Source: Capsicum annuum
Lineage: Eukaryota > Streptophyta > Magnoliopsida > Solanales > Solanaceae
Length of the DNA: 64,000 nt
NCBI RefSeq assembly: GCF_002878395.1
Contig: NC_061119.1
Coordinates: forward strand, 19,891,830 to 19,955,829
Direction of reading: 5' to 3'
This document shows, piece after piece, positions 31,265 to 43,560 of the stretch (its first letter is position 1; every line of letters begins with the position of its first letter). Below the pieces are notes generated by a model. It was not told the origin of the DNA, ran no database searches, and saw only the letters and a program-made list of their open reading frames with translations. The translations under genes were made by a program, and so were the position numbers.

Positions 31265-32281
31265 CCTATCTCTCGACTGGTAAGGAGCACTAGCAGAAAT
31301 GTTGCCAGAGCTCCCTTACTTCTTTTTCTGCCATTTGCCACCATCTCTACCACCTTTAGACTGAGCACCTCCCTGATCAAAAAACCTGGTCCTCTTTCCA
31401 TACCTATCCCCACACTCTTCCTGCCTCTTCTTCTCATCCTCAACCTGCTGCGTATGAATAGTCAACCTCGAGATGTCCATATCTTTAATCAGCAAGGTAG
31501 TCTTTCTTTCCAGAATCAAATATCTATTTAACCTAGAAGCGAAGTTCCTCATTCTCAACATCAAATCAGCCACTAAGTCAGGAGCATACCTTGATAACTG
31601 ATGGAAATTCAAAGCATATTTGTTTACCGACACCCCCCTTGCCTGAGGTTCACAAACTCCTCCATATTAGCTTTCCTTAACTCTTGAGGAAAAAACCGAT
31701 CCAAGAAGGAGTTAGAAAAGGCCTCTCATAACCCTTCCTCTTCTATATCAGCTCTATCCCTGTCCTACTCCTCATACTACTAATAAGAAACATCCTAGAG
31801 CTAATAGGCTGCAAGGTTAACCCCCTCTACATTAGTAGCCTGCATCACCCAAAAGATTTTTTTCATATCATCCAAGAAGCCTTGTGGATCCTCCTCCGCC
31901 TTTACTCCAGTAAAAGTTGGATGAACCATCTTCATAAATTGACTAACCCTTGTGGCCTCAGCAAACAAAGCACCAGCCGCACCCCGCTCTGCTTAAGCAG
32001 CAACCAGTTGGGCAATAACATGAATAGACTAATGAAATTCTACATTCATCATGTTTGCCCTAAGGGACCTGAGGAGAACTAGCCAGAATAGGAGAAACTC
32101 CAACACCATCAAGAATAGGACCATGGGATTGAAGATGTACTCCAGACGTAGGACGTACCCCCTCAGCATTATCCGCAGATGGGACAGAAGAATTTTCTTT
32201 TGTTCCAGATCTAGGAGGCATAATCTGAAAGACGAGCAAACAAGGATTAGAGAAAATTCTAGGATTAAGAAAGTGAAACAT
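31265..32281 (-). pseudogene. Gypsy element H1: gag N-terminal and core region
   Basis: Read on the minus strand, a likely start MPPRSGTKEN lies at 32,221, about 170 bases after the primer site. Frameshifted text follows, then an open block at 31,633-31,316: VNKYALNFHQLSRYAPDLVADLMLRMRNFASRLN, ERKTTLLIKDMDISRLTIHTQQVEDEKKR, and a basic tail. This is the plant chromovirus gag core (compare KYCLKFNQLSKYAPDL at 41,060 in the Tekay-like element). The gene breaks at 31,265, where the tandem array is inserted, and continues at 22,263. Stops such as CAG to TAG occur near 32,000. Confidence 0.75.
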
Positions 32282-32388
32282 TCCTAAATGCCTTGTAGCC
32301 TCTCCCTTATGACTGTAGCGTGCTTTACACCCCTAAAAGTGACTCTACTCAACATGGCTTTGTGGACTACCAAGTGACCATGAACCTA

Positions 32389-32401
32389 GGCTCTGATACC
32401 A
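32389..32401 (-). other. Primer-binding site of H1, initiator tRNA-Met
   Basis: The reverse complement reads TGGTATCAGAGCC, an exact match, three bases inside the 5' LTR edge on the minus strand. Confidence 0.8.
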
Positions 32402-32404
32402 ATT

Positions 32405-34687
32405 TGACCCGACCTGACCCCGTTCCTTGTCGTAATGGGCATCCCAAGTCCAAACAGGATCGGGTACCGCCCCCTATTACCTAACCCAACCACCTATATC
32501 CAACATTAGATGGGTTAAATTTCAAGAATATATCAAGATAATGTAAATGCTCTCATGAAGACTCTGGGATAGGGTCACAACAGTGATCGACCCAACCGAG
32601 TCCACCCATACCAAATCAACCATCCAATCATACCAAGTCAAACCATAGGCTATAAACCAGGCCATAAACAAAGAGAATATCAAAACATAATATGTTAATC
32701 AATCCCAAAATGTAACAGATAGAATAGTGAGAAATCATGTCTGATGATACCTGTCTGCCAGCTTATTTCAATGCCAAGGCCGACACTAATACCGATCCCA
32801 CCCATAACAACCCCCAGAAGTACCACAAAGCCTTTATCCAAAAGAGTAAATAAATTTGATTGGGATATGCACTCACCATGGACAAAACCAATATCAAAAA
32901 TAAAGTCAAAACGTCTAACAATCCATAACATAAAATGATGCCTTCCAAAAGGATGGAAGCTCACCACTTTAGTCCAAATATTGTCCCCGAGTCAATCACT
33001 ATGTAGGAGGAGTTGGACGACCAATTCCTGCATAGCCTGGGTGTACATCCGCCAATAGACGGGTTAGCAAGTGGCTGCTAGTATGAATCTCACAATAAGG
33101 ATAAAATAATGCCAGTTATAAAACCAAGTAAAACCACCCAATGCAACCAACCAACCAACCATACACACACACACATATATATATATATAATATTTATATA
33201 TATGTATATATATGTGTGTATATACCTTTACTTGAGCTGTGTAGCTTGGCTATCCTAAACCACCTACGGGCTATATGGGTTCAGATCCCCCTGCTGAAAG
33301 GGCCCTAGTGCGTGTAGCTGCATGACCTAGAAAGTATCCCATAGGTTGAATATTACATCCCCCAATAGTGTGACATCATGCACATGGTCCACTAAGAACA
33401 ATCCTCATATCGGCAAATACGAGTTTCCAGTTTTGGTCCCTCTGGGACCGCCACCTTCCACGGCTTTTCTACACACCCCGCCATTAATGCCTAATGAATA
33501 TCATTTCCAAATGACCAACCAATCCATTTACCATTTTATTAACCAAGGAAAATATTAGTGGTATCATCATACCACTCCTTACTTGCAAGAAATATCCATA
33601 GCCAAATTATTTAGGTTAAGGAAACTTTCATGTTCCCCACAAGCATAACCATTTAGACTTTTCAAAACATTTAAAGCTTTATTACATAAGCTGAAAACAA
33701 GCAAGAGCTCCATTAAAAAAAGTCAAAGCAATGAATATACCTTTATAAGCATTTTATCAAACACATTGGGGGCATTATATAACCAAAACCAATTCCAAAG
33801 ATCATTAAACCATCACTATACAATCCAATTATCCAAAATCACTATTAATGATTATAAAATCATAATTAAGACCATAGGAAACCATAACCAAGCATTTACT
33901 ATCAAAACCCCCAAAATAATAGTTGAAAACCATAATCATGAAATAGTAAAACTATGAAATCAATCATATAAACTATGACTTTAGTTGACATTACAATGAG
34001 GGAAGATAATCATGCCTTAAACCAAGAAGATAATGGAAGGAAATCACCAATACAAGTCCCAAAGAAATCCTTTAGTTAAGACCCTAGCTTTTTTGCCCCA
34101 AAAGCTCTTGAGAGACTTATGGAGTATGTTGGAGTAGTTTCTATGTGTTATGAATAGAATAATAGGGTAAATAAACTCCTAAGTATATTAGAAGGCATTG
34201 GTCCTAATTAGGGTAACTAGGAAAATATCCTGAATACCCCTACTTAAGTTGCACAAAATCTCATCACAGGGATACGACTGACTAATATGAGTCATACCCA
34301 CCCAATACGATTGGTACCCACCACTCGTATCCAAGCCTTACCCATAGATCAGATACTGTCTTGTATACGAATCATCCAACCAAGTCATAACCCCAGCATA
34401 CGATCTGAACCTATAACCCGTATCCCTAGCAGAATGAAATACCAGGAGGATCAAACACTGCCCACAATACGAGTCCTTGATATGACTTGTACCAAGCCCT
34501 ATGACTCATAACCCTAGGTTGTACCCATTCCAGTGACCAAAACTATCCGACCAACTAACACTGGTCAACGTACAATAGGATTATACCACTCGTACCCCAA
34601 CATACAACTCATACGCATGAGTCGTATTGGGTCCAAAGAATGAAAATTCTAGAAAATTTTCTAAGGGTCGAAACCCAGGATGTTTTA
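32405..34687 (-). repeat. 5' LTR of gypsy element H1 (about 2.28 kb)
   Basis: It abuts the primer site and is related along its length to the H2 LTRs (shared phrases TACGGGCTATATGGG, CAACCTCGGC-like text and the terminal TACGAGTCGTA array at 34,265-34,640). It ends ...GGATGTTTTA at 34,687, matching the H2 LTR end GGTGTTTTA. No 3' LTR is present in the window. Confidence 0.7.
33162..33224. repeat. CA/TA microsatellite in the H1 LTR
   Basis: ACACACACAC runs into ATATATAT with a TATGTGTGTATA end. A microsatellite sits at the equivalent place in both H2 LTRs (36,847 and 58,409). Confidence 0.85.
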
Positions 34688-36327
34688 ATTGAAATATATA
34701 GAATTGACATATGTGTACATTTGAAATCAACGTGTATCTAATAAAATGACCATATTCTTGTACAATACTTTAACTCAAATACTTCTTATAGATAATCAAT
34801 ATGTACTATACTTGTAATACTTCTAACAGAACACTTGTACTATTCAACTGGAATACTTCAAATGGAATACTTATAATTAATAATCAATATGTACTGTAAT
34901 TGGAATACTTCTTAAAAGGAAGCAATTAGAATACATCTTAAAAGAACATAATTTCTAACAAAAGATTTCAACTTTAATTCAACCCAAAACAACATCCATA
35001 AATTTGTTTGGTTATAGATTGATCACTACAAAATATCAATCCTAACATTCTTTTTCATGTGCACAACTTCATTTTTCTGTGATTGAAACAACAGAAAAAA
35101 ATAAAATCCTCGACATTATTTAAGGTTGAAATAGAATAAAAAATAATAAAATTCTTGACATTGTTTAAGGTTGAGATAAAAAAAATAACAAAGACAATCA
35201 TATGCATCTATACAAAAAATTAACAAAAGAACTACTAAAAATGTTAAGGAGGAGAAAGAAGGGTGAACTATGGAGAAAGGGTGAGAGAGATGATGGAAGA
35301 ATAGTGGGAGAGAGAGAGGGGGGTGGGAGGATAAAGAGTTCTAAAAAGTACTTTGAAAAAGGATGAGGAGCTTAGTTTAGTGGTATTAAATTGATGAAGA
35401 GAAGATATTAAGGCACACTTTTAGGAGACAATAAATATAACCTAATTTTTAGGGTAGAAGTTATGTATCTGAAAATTTAAAGAGAGAATGTAAATAAGAA
35501 ATATTTATAATTCTTACTAAGTGAAGGAATTTTTAGTAATTTAGATATCCTAAGTTATGGATTTGTGAAATTTTTCTTTTTTTAAAAAAACTGGATACTG
35601 TAAACCACTTTGGAACCAGTTTTTTTGTTTAAGTTTCACCCTTACCACTATCTTTATTGGACTGGTCTCTTTTTTGTTTAGTTTGTTTCTACACTGTTCT
35701 AGAGGAATTATAACACTAAATTTAAGATAATTAGATTCAACAACCCTTATATTTGTTTTGTGATTTTTAATTATTTTTACTTATTTGACCGCTCCCATAA
35801 CTTTGAAATGTTTACAACTTATAGTAATGGGTGATATGAAATCTGAGGTGTTCAGATATGTTTTGAATAAGTTTGTGAGTTTTTTGAAGTATGAAACTTG
35901 AAAGAGTTAACCAAAATCAATAGTCGAGGCTAAAAAGACTGTTTTCATGTTTTAATGATTCTACTAAGTCTAAGGGTATTTTGTGACTTAGGTGGATAGT
36001 ATGTAAGGGTCCTAAGGCACTTAGGGGTTATTTGGATACTTGGTTGGAAATATTGAGTTTCTTAAGTTTTGAATTGGCCAAAGTCAACATTTGGTCAAAA
36101 AGTGTCACGGTCCAATTTTTCAGGTCATGATGACGCCTAGTTTAACCCACTAGTAGGTAGGCCAAACCATAGTCTGAAATGACAAGTAACTGGTGAATAT
36201 AATACTAAAAATTTAGCATACAAATAGATAGTAGGTGATATACAATATAAAAATGATAACATATATCTATAATATATAATCTATATCTGTAGTCTGTTTG
36301 GATAGTATTAAAATCCAGTCAAACCAT
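34688..36327. other. AT-rich non-genic stretch between H1 and H2
   Basis: No gene is supported. It contains repeated TGGAATACTT phrases (34,850-34,930), a 47-base imperfect tandem (CTCGACATTATTTAAGG at 35,109 and CTTGACATTGTTTAAGG at 35,154), a purine-rich segment (35,250-35,345) and a T8A7-type run followed by CTGGATACTGTAA near 35,580 that also occurs near 20,600. Confidence 0.5.
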
Positions 36328-36840
36328 CTTTTTGTCATGACCCAAACTAGGGCCTGGCCGTGACGAATATCTCAAGTCCCACATGGACTGGAGATCAGCC
36401 CCTTCACCTAACTTAATCAACATATCAACAACAAGTGTCAGGTGAGTTTCCAACATATAATAAGATATGCAAAATGAGACTAGGAATAGCTTATGAAATG
36501 TCTAAACCATTCATCACCACAACACACTAAACCAACACACCCAAGTCCACAGTAATCTACAAAGCCTCTTTAATTCAAAGTCAGTAAAAAGACTGTGAAA
36601 TGAATGCCTTTCGAAGTATGGAAGTTCACCACTTCAATGTCAACTCATGTACTACTCGAACACCTGGTCACTGTGTAGGAAAAGAAGAAGAAATTCTGGT
36701 CCCTATATCACGTGGTAATACAGTATTCGGGGACGATTAGCGGTTGGAGCGCTAGCATACAACTCAGGGATATAGGAATAAAATAATGCCATCATTAAAG
36801 CTAAGTCAAAATCATTATATGCAATCACATGTACACATAC

Positions 36841-36846
<6 letters not shown>

Positions 36847-36899
<53 letters not shown>
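36847..36899. repeat. (AT)n microsatellite
   Basis: About 26 AT units in the H2 3' LTR. The partner LTR has a shorter mixed CA/TA run at 58,409-58,444. Confidence 0.95.
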
Positions 36900-36902
<3 letters not shown>

Positions 36903-38159
36903 CATGCCAGGATAGGGATCAAGGTTTAGCATGAATTTTTGAAATCTTAGCCTGGGTTATCTTAGCTGTCATGTTAATAACACCCATGGACTATATGGGC
37001 TCTATCTCTCACCACCTGGTCAGGCCCCAATCCAAGTAATCATACAAATCGGAGAATGATCTTACATACACACTTGGGAGACTCAAACTTCCACTCATAG
37101 TCTAAAGTGACTTAAGCACCAGATCATATAGTATGATAGGGGGACTCGAACCTCCCATATCATGTAGTATGAAGATTTAAATTTCCCAGTCATACTAGGA
37201 AAGAGGACTCAAATCTCAAGCCGTTTTAACCCCTGCACTGGCAACTACGATTTCCAGTGTTGATCTCTCGGGATCTCCATCTTCACAACTCGGCTACACA
37301 ACCCTATTTAAATCCCAATTAAAACATTCATCACATATAAACAAACATTTATCCAGTTACTTACCAAAGGTATCCTATTGGTATTATCATACCAACCCCA
37401 CTTGCAAGCGTACAACATGCCATAACCATTATCATTTAACATTTAGGACTCGAACCCATTGTCTATAAGAAAACATCTCTTCAATTCAAATTTTAGGGAC
37501 TCAAACCCATTTATCCATTTAAACCACCAAGGTTACAATTCATTTAAACTTATGACCAACAAGGTTTTTCATGAAACCATTTACTAACTATTTACATTAT
37601 TAGGTCAATGCCTTAGTTCAAAACATATTTTAATTCAATTTATGGTCATCAAGAACTTTATAAATTATTCATCCTTTATTAACATTCTTATACCAAGCAT
37701 TAGTTCAAACCCAATTCATCATGTGACAAGCTTCTTCTTATAGGCATTTTCATAAACTGGTTGATGACATACCATTATCAGATTATTATTCAAACCAAAA
37801 ATCATCAAGTTAGGGTTAACCATGACCCATTCATTAAACCACAATTTCCATGCACCCAGATGTGCAAAACCATTACCAAAAATATATATAAACACAAGTG
37901 AAGTCATGAGAAAACAATAGTCAACATTAGACATTCAAACCTGTAATACCTCATGATTGCCCTAGCTTAAATTAGTCCCTAGAATGTTAAGGGATAGCTT
38001 CCCAAAATAAATACTATTTATTTCAGGTGGAATTACTTAGATTTTAACTTTTCATTGCGTAATAATTTGAATTAGATTTTCAACGATATAAGATTCGTAC
38101 AAATTCGATAACGGAGTAAGAAGTTATGGCTATTTTAAGTCCCAGTCATAAAACACCAT

Positions 38160-38500
38160 CATTTCGGTTAATAGCACGTCGCGTAGTAGGTTTAAATGAC
38201 GATTTTCAATTTCCAGTGGCCCTCCACGATATTTGTGCATCGTGGAGAGAGCCAAATTTCCAATTGTCCTATTCAAGTGTCCCTCCGAGATAATGGCGCA
38301 TCACGGAGAGGGTCAATTTCCCGTTTGTCAATATCCAGAGGTCCAGATCGATAATGGCACGTCATGCCATATGCCAAAATTTCATTTCAAAGAAGCACCG
38401 CAATGTCTTTGTGTCACGGAGTCTGCCCATTTTCCATTCATCGATTTCCAGTGAGCTACCGCAATAGTGGCGCATCATAGTGGCCACCCAGATCGAGAAA
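38160..38500 (+). repeat. Hairpin word array upstream of TATA, 5' LTR
   Basis: Five units, spaced about 55-70 bases, of the form stem-GCGATAxTGGxGC-stem. The clearest here is CTCCACGAT / ATCGTGGAG, with an 8-base loop, near 38,221. The 3' LTR array (45,590-45,905) is better preserved. Confidence 0.75.
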
Positions 38501-38520
38501 ATATATGTTTTCCAGTTTCG

Positions 38521-38527
38521 TATAAAA
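38521..38527 (+). promoter_or_regulatory. TATA box of the Tekay-like 5' LTR
   Basis: TATAAAA is in a context (TTTCGTATAAAAGTTTAAAGG) identical in the 3' LTR at 45,940-45,946. It lies directly after the hairpin array. Confidence 0.65.
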
Positions 38528-40326
38528 GTTTAAAGGTGGTATTTTGGTCAATCCACAGGGGCCCAATCCATCCAAAACGCCTCATTAATCATTTACTAAG
38601 GCACTTTATACTTATTTTATCACCTTTTTCTAAAAAAGCAAACCCTAGTTCATCAAACTTCCTTCCCAAGAAATCCAAAATTTCTCCATTAATCCTCTAA
38701 GACAATTCAAGATTGATAATTCCCACTTCAAGAACTTCAAGAATTCATCTCCAAAACATCAATAAAGATTCAAGATTCAAGTTCTAGCATCTAGATCATC
38801 CAACAAGGTATGTGGGGTTTTGAACAAGGATAAATCTTTCATCCTTATACCCAAAAACTTACTTTAAATTACAAATTGTGCATGAAATTTAAGTTAGGTT
38901 TATACCCAATGTTGCTAATTGCATGATTTTGAGATTTTAAGTGATTTGGGTATTGAATTACATGTCTACTTTTAAAAAATTAATGCGTATGATCATATTT
39001 TCCAGATTTTAAGTTGAGTTATGAATATTTGTATTATCAAGCATGAACCTTATGGTGTTTGACCTAAATTGAAGCTTGGGTCATTAAGCCCTAGTTTGTA
39101 TGTTGACATTTTAAGAATGACTATATTTTAAGCATCTCATGATTAGCTATTTTTAGATTTTGATTAATAAAGTTGATTTATTGATCCAAGTAAAGATAAG
39201 AATCCACATTATTCAAAAAGTTTATGATTTAAAGTAAAGAAAAGTATAATTGGTTATCATTGTAAACCCTTGTGCTGTTTTAAGGTGGATTTCCTAAAAG
39301 TTCTGAGCAATAATTATGGGAGTAGTATTTAGCACCGAGTTGGGTATGATTTCAAGGTGTCATACCCTAGAACTATGTGATGCCATAGTTTTTTAATTTA
39401 CCCATAGCGGGATAAGATAGTGATCACTTAAATTAAGGTTCTATTCCAATGGCAAGGGTAGAACAGCTCTCCCCAACATGGGCAAGACGTTGGACTCCAA
39501 GTCAGCTCACATAGTTTATGTTTGTTAGAATAAACTCCCTGAGTCCCAAAGTCCCTATGTCCCAAAGTTCAAAGATTTCCAAAGCTCCCAAAACTTCTAA
39601 GTTTCAAAAGAAAAGAGTGATAGAAAAGCTTTCATAAGACTAAGTGTTATGGATCGCTAGATTTACAAGTATGATTTGTTATACATGATTTTGTATTTTG
39701 ATATTTTAGATATTCAAGCTTATGTGAGTCATATACATCCATATGCATTTACTTTCTAATTATGATGATATTTACTTATGCATTACACCCCTATATACTT
39801 AGTACATCCTCAAAGTATTGATCCACATATATGTCTATGTGCTACATTATCTCATAATAAAGGTTCAGGTGCTCAGTCTCAGCAGTGTGAGTGATCTTCG
39901 AGCATCTCTTCTGTATTCCTACAGTGGGTGAATCCTCAAAGTTCAGGAACTTAGATGTTCACACTTTTAGTTTAATAGTATATGTTCCATCATTCATTTA
40001 AGATAGTTGAGTTAGCTGGGGCATATCCCAGTGGATCTCTAGATTTAGATAGTAGAGGATTATTAGACTACCAGATTTAGTATTAAGATTTCTATGTTAG
40101 TACACAGAGTTTCAGCATTTGCTTTATCAGACTTTTGAGGTTAGTATGATTTAGATATATCCAGATGATTCAGATAACTTTTTGCATATATTATGATTTT
40201 TCATTTATATTATCCCCTATTTTGAGGTTCAGATTTAGTAAAGGCAGCCAGGGTTAGCTCAGGACTACTTATAGTTTGGAGCACCGTGTGGCATCCCAAG
40301 AACTAGATTTCATGGCATTACAAACT

Positions 40327-40339
40327 TGGTATCAGAGCC
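40327..40339 (+). other. Primer-binding site, initiator tRNA-Met
   Basis: TGGTATCAGAGCC, exact, four bases after the LTR end. Confidence 0.9.
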
Positions 40340-40539
40340 TAAGGTTTAGAGAGTCTTAGGGAGTCAGACAAGGCACGTTACATAAAGTCTTGATCATTGG
40401 TGTGAAGCACGCTACATCTATGAGAACGAGGCTATGAAGCATTTTAGGAAATTATCTCTTATTTCATGATATATCATGCATTCATTGTCTCTATATGCTT
40501 CTAATTCGTGCTTTCACATGACAAAAAATAGCTTCTCAT

Positions 40540-41578
40540 CAAGATAACGCCCCCAGAAATGATAACCAACCACCTTAGCTCACAGATCCTTTGAATAAAA
40601 ATATGTCACATACAGAGTTTTGGGCTGCCTTTTAGGTGCTAGTCAAGCTATGACAGCTAATGTGTAGGGCAATCATCAGGCTACAGTCCCATATTAATAG
40701 GATGGGGACATGGTCACAGCCAGAATCTAAGTTTTTATGAGGATGAATCCGCTATAATTCTATGGGTCAAAGGCAGGTGAGGACCCACAGTTGTATCTAG
40801 ATGAGGTGAAAAAGATCACTCAAATTATGGATATTTTTGAAGAAGAAAGTATAGAATTGACATCTTATAGGATGAAGGATGCTGCGTATTATTGGGTGGT
40901 GATTTGGAAGAAAAGTAGAGGGGAGAATGCAGCTCTCATGACTTTCTAGATATTTCAGAATATGTTCATAGATAAGTTCTTCCCACGTTAGATGAATGAA
41001 GCTAAGATAGAAAAGTTCATGAACCTGAGGCATGGCTTAATGACTGTGAAGAAGTATTGCCTCAAGTTCAACCAGTTGTCTAAGTATGCCCCTGATCTGA
41101 TAACTGACCCTAGGTCAAGTATAAGTAAGTTTGTGACCGGTGTATTTGGGTTGTTAGTTAAGAAGTGTAGGACTTATATGCTTATCAGAGACATAGATCT
41201 TCTTAGATTGATGATGCATGCTTAACAAATTGAGGAAGAAAAGGGGAAGGAAAGAGAGAGAGCAAATAAGAGGGCTAGAAAGGGTAGTTTGATCATGGTC
41301 AGAATAGGTCTAGAGAAGGAAATCATTCACAGTTTCAAAATCGTTCTTCTATGCCTGCACTTTCTTCAGCCAGTGCTCCTGCACTCAGAAATAGGCAAGA
41401 ACAGTGGGGTAAGTCATCCATATCCAGATCTCAAAATAGTGTGAGTGGTAAGCCCAATTATCCTTCATGTGCTAAGTGTGGTAGAGCTCACCCTGGTGAG
41501 TGCTTCGCTAGACAAAAGGGTTGTTTTGGTTGTGGCAAGTTAGGTCATAAAATTAGAGAGTGCCCGTATGCTAATTAG
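40540..41578 (+). pseudogene. Tekay-like gag
   Basis: Text from about 40,560 reads EFRAAF-type gag start, then DPQLYLDEVKKITQIMDIFEEESIELTSYRMKDAAYYW (about 40,780-40,900), FIDKFFP, KIEKFMNLRHGLMTVKKYCLKFNQLSKYAPDLITD and DIDLLRLMMHA. The end has [20 protein letters not shown] and the CCHC knuckle [14 protein letters not shown] at 41,522-41,563. Gag forms the particle and binds RNA. Stops (for example 40,948, 40,990, 41,222 and 41,576) mostly stand for Gln. The exact start codon cannot be chosen because the first part is degraded. Confidence 0.8.
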
Positions 41579-42290
41579 GGAAATAGAGATGTTTATACTC
41601 AAACTAAAACTAATGATGCACTAGCTCTTTTAGGTCGCCCAGCTCCTCATTAGGGCGCATCATCTAGTACCGATGGTGGTCAGCACCAGAATCAATTTTA
41701 TGCTTTACCATTCCATCAGAAGTAGGAGGATTCAACTGATGTTGTGACTGGTATGCTTCGTGTCTTTCATTTTGATATTTATGTGTTTTTAGATCTTGGG
41801 TTGAGTTTTTCAAATGTGAACCCGTTAGTTGCTGTAAATTTTTAGATAAGTTCTAAAAAGATCCCTAAACCCTTCTTAGTGTCTACTCTAGTAGGTGAGT
41901 CAGTTGTTGCCAAATAGATTTATAAAAATTATCCTATCACTATTCTTCATAAAGTCATGTTATTAGACCTGATAGAGTTAGACATGGTTGATTTTAACCT
42001 TATTCTGGGTATGGATTGGCTTCATTCCTGTTATGCTTCTATAGATTGCCACACCCGAGTGGTAAAGTTTCAATTTCCAAATCAGCCAGTCTTTGAGTGG
42101 TCAAGTAATTCAGTGTCTCCCAAGAGTTATTTCATATCTTACCTTAAGGCCATAAAGTTGATATCCAAAGGTTGCATTTACTATCTAGTTCGAGTTAAAG
42201 ACACTAAGTTCGAGACTCCAATAATTTAGTCAGTCCGAGTGGTCAATGAGTTTCTTGATGTTTTTTTAGAAGATCTCTAAGGGGTACCTC
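41579..42290 (+). pseudogene. Tekay-like protease region
   Basis: After the knuckle and a spacer, the active-site loop near 41,786-41,810 reads FLDLGLSFSNVNPL, where plant gypsy elements have DPGAT/S, so Pro and the following residue are changed although the Asp stays. Then DLIELDMVDFNLILGMDWLHSCYASIDCHTR (open part 41,957-42,229) is the well-conserved C-terminal part. Retropepsin would cut the polyprotein. Stops at 41,652 (Gln) and 42,227 interrupt the frame. The H2 element has a recognisable relative of this block at 53,938-54,010. Confidence 0.75.
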
Positions 42291-43080
42291 CCGATAGGGA
42301 AATAGAATTTGATATTGACTTTCTCCCAGATACTCAACCTATTTCTATACCTCCTTATCGTATGGCTCCCATAAAGCTTAAGAAGTTAAAGGATAAACTC
42401 AAAGATCTTCTAGATAAAGGCTTAATAAGGCCTAGTGTTTCTCTATGGGGCTCTCTGTCCTATTCATATGAAAGAATGATATTCATTGCGCATGTGCATC
42501 GACGATCATCAGTTGAATAAAGTTATAGTCAAGAACAAATATCCTCTTCCTAGAATTGATGACCTGTTTGATCAATTGGAAGGTGCAAGTTATTTCTCAA
42601 AGATAGACCTTAGATCCGGCTATCATCAACTTAAAGTAAGGGAATGCCATATTCTAAAGACAACTTTTAGACCCCGTTATGGTCATTTTGAGTTTCTAGT
42701 CACGTATTTTGGGCTAACCAATACCCCAACAGCTTTCATGGACCTCATGAATCAAGCATCATGTTTGTCATAGTATTCATAGGTGACATCCTTGTGTACT
42801 CCCGTAGTGAGGATGACCATGTAGATCATCTTAAAGTTGTCTTGGAAACTCTTAGAGATCATCGATTGTTCACCAAATTCAGCAAGTGTGAATTTTGGCT
42901 AAGATCAATAGCCTTTCTCGGTCATATTATCTCCATTGATGGTATTAAAGTCAATCCCCAAAAGAAAAAATCCATAAGGAATTGTCCTAGACCTATCTCT
43001 CCGTCAAACATTAGGAGTTTCTTGGGTCTAGCTAGTTATTACTGCCTTTTTGTTGAAAGTTTATCTTCTATCACGTCTCC
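42291..43080 (+). pseudogene. Tekay-like reverse transcriptase, deleted and mutated
   Basis: [30 protein letters not shown] opens the domain, followed by a damaged stretch (about 42,440-42,490), then [49 protein letters not shown] and [26 protein letters not shown]. Some 20-30 bases are missing after LMNQ (42,750), shifting the frame. The active site FIDD is FIGD at 42,776-42,787: the first catalytic Asp codon is GGT. The thumb/connection (HRLFTKFSKCEFWL, FLGHIIS, FLGLASYY) is well kept. It cannot polymerise. Confidence 0.85.
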
Positions 43081-43560
43081 TATGTCTAGATTGACCCAAA
43101 ATAAAGTTAAGTTCCTGTGGTCAGATTCTTGCAAGAAGAGTTTTCAGGAGTTGAAGACTCGACTTATTTCAACCCCAGTCCTAGCATTACCTAATGGTAC
43201 AGATCACTTTGTTGTTTATTGCAATGCCTTTAGAATTGGTTTGGGTTGTGTGTTGATGTTGAGTGGTAAAGTCATAGCCTATTCCTCTAGAAAGTTGAAG
43301 CCTCATGAAAATAATTACCCAACCCATGATCTTGAATTAGCTATTATGGTATTTGCTTTGAAAATCTGGAGAGATTATTTGTATGGTGTACATGTTAGTG
43401 TTTTCACAGACCACAAAAGCTTGCAGTAGGTGTTTTCTCAAAGGGAGTTGAATCTCCGTCAGAGAAGGTGGTTGGAGTTGTTGAAGGACTATGATATGAG
43501 TATGTTGTATCATCTGGGCAAGGCTAATGTAGTGGCAGATGCCCTTAGTAGGTTGTCTAT
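43081..43560 (+). pseudogene. Tekay-like RNase H
   Basis: LTQNKVKFLWSDSCKKSFQELKTRL leads into FVVYCNAFRIGLGCVLM. The first catalytic Asp of the usual YCDAS motif is Asn (AAT, 43,223-43,225). The remaining motifs VIAYSSRKLKPHENNYPTHDLELAIMVFALKIWRDYLYG and VFTDHKSLQ are present, then a TAG at 43,427-43,429, then RQRRWLELLKDYDMSMLYHLGKANVVADALSR. RNase H removes RNA from the hybrid. This copy would be inactive even without the stop. Confidence 0.85.

Larger units (their letters stand above)
37942..40322 (+). repeat. 5' LTR of the Tekay-like element (2,381 bp)
   Basis: TGTAATACC...GGCATTACA. It carries an array of short hairpins (38,160-38,500), TATAAAA at 38,521-38,527 and an AATAAA at 38,761. 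It matches the 3' LTR with frequent substitutions and small indels, so the insertion is not recent. Confidence 0.9.

Noticed and set aside
32695..32967. 90-codon minus-strand hydrophobic frame in the H1 LTR
   Set aside because: It lies inside an LTR with no recognisable motif, and related LTRs are interrupted there.
38233..38700. Open frames of 73 and 77 codons in the Tekay-like LTR
   Set aside because: They read through the hairpin array and leader; the other LTR does not preserve the same frames.
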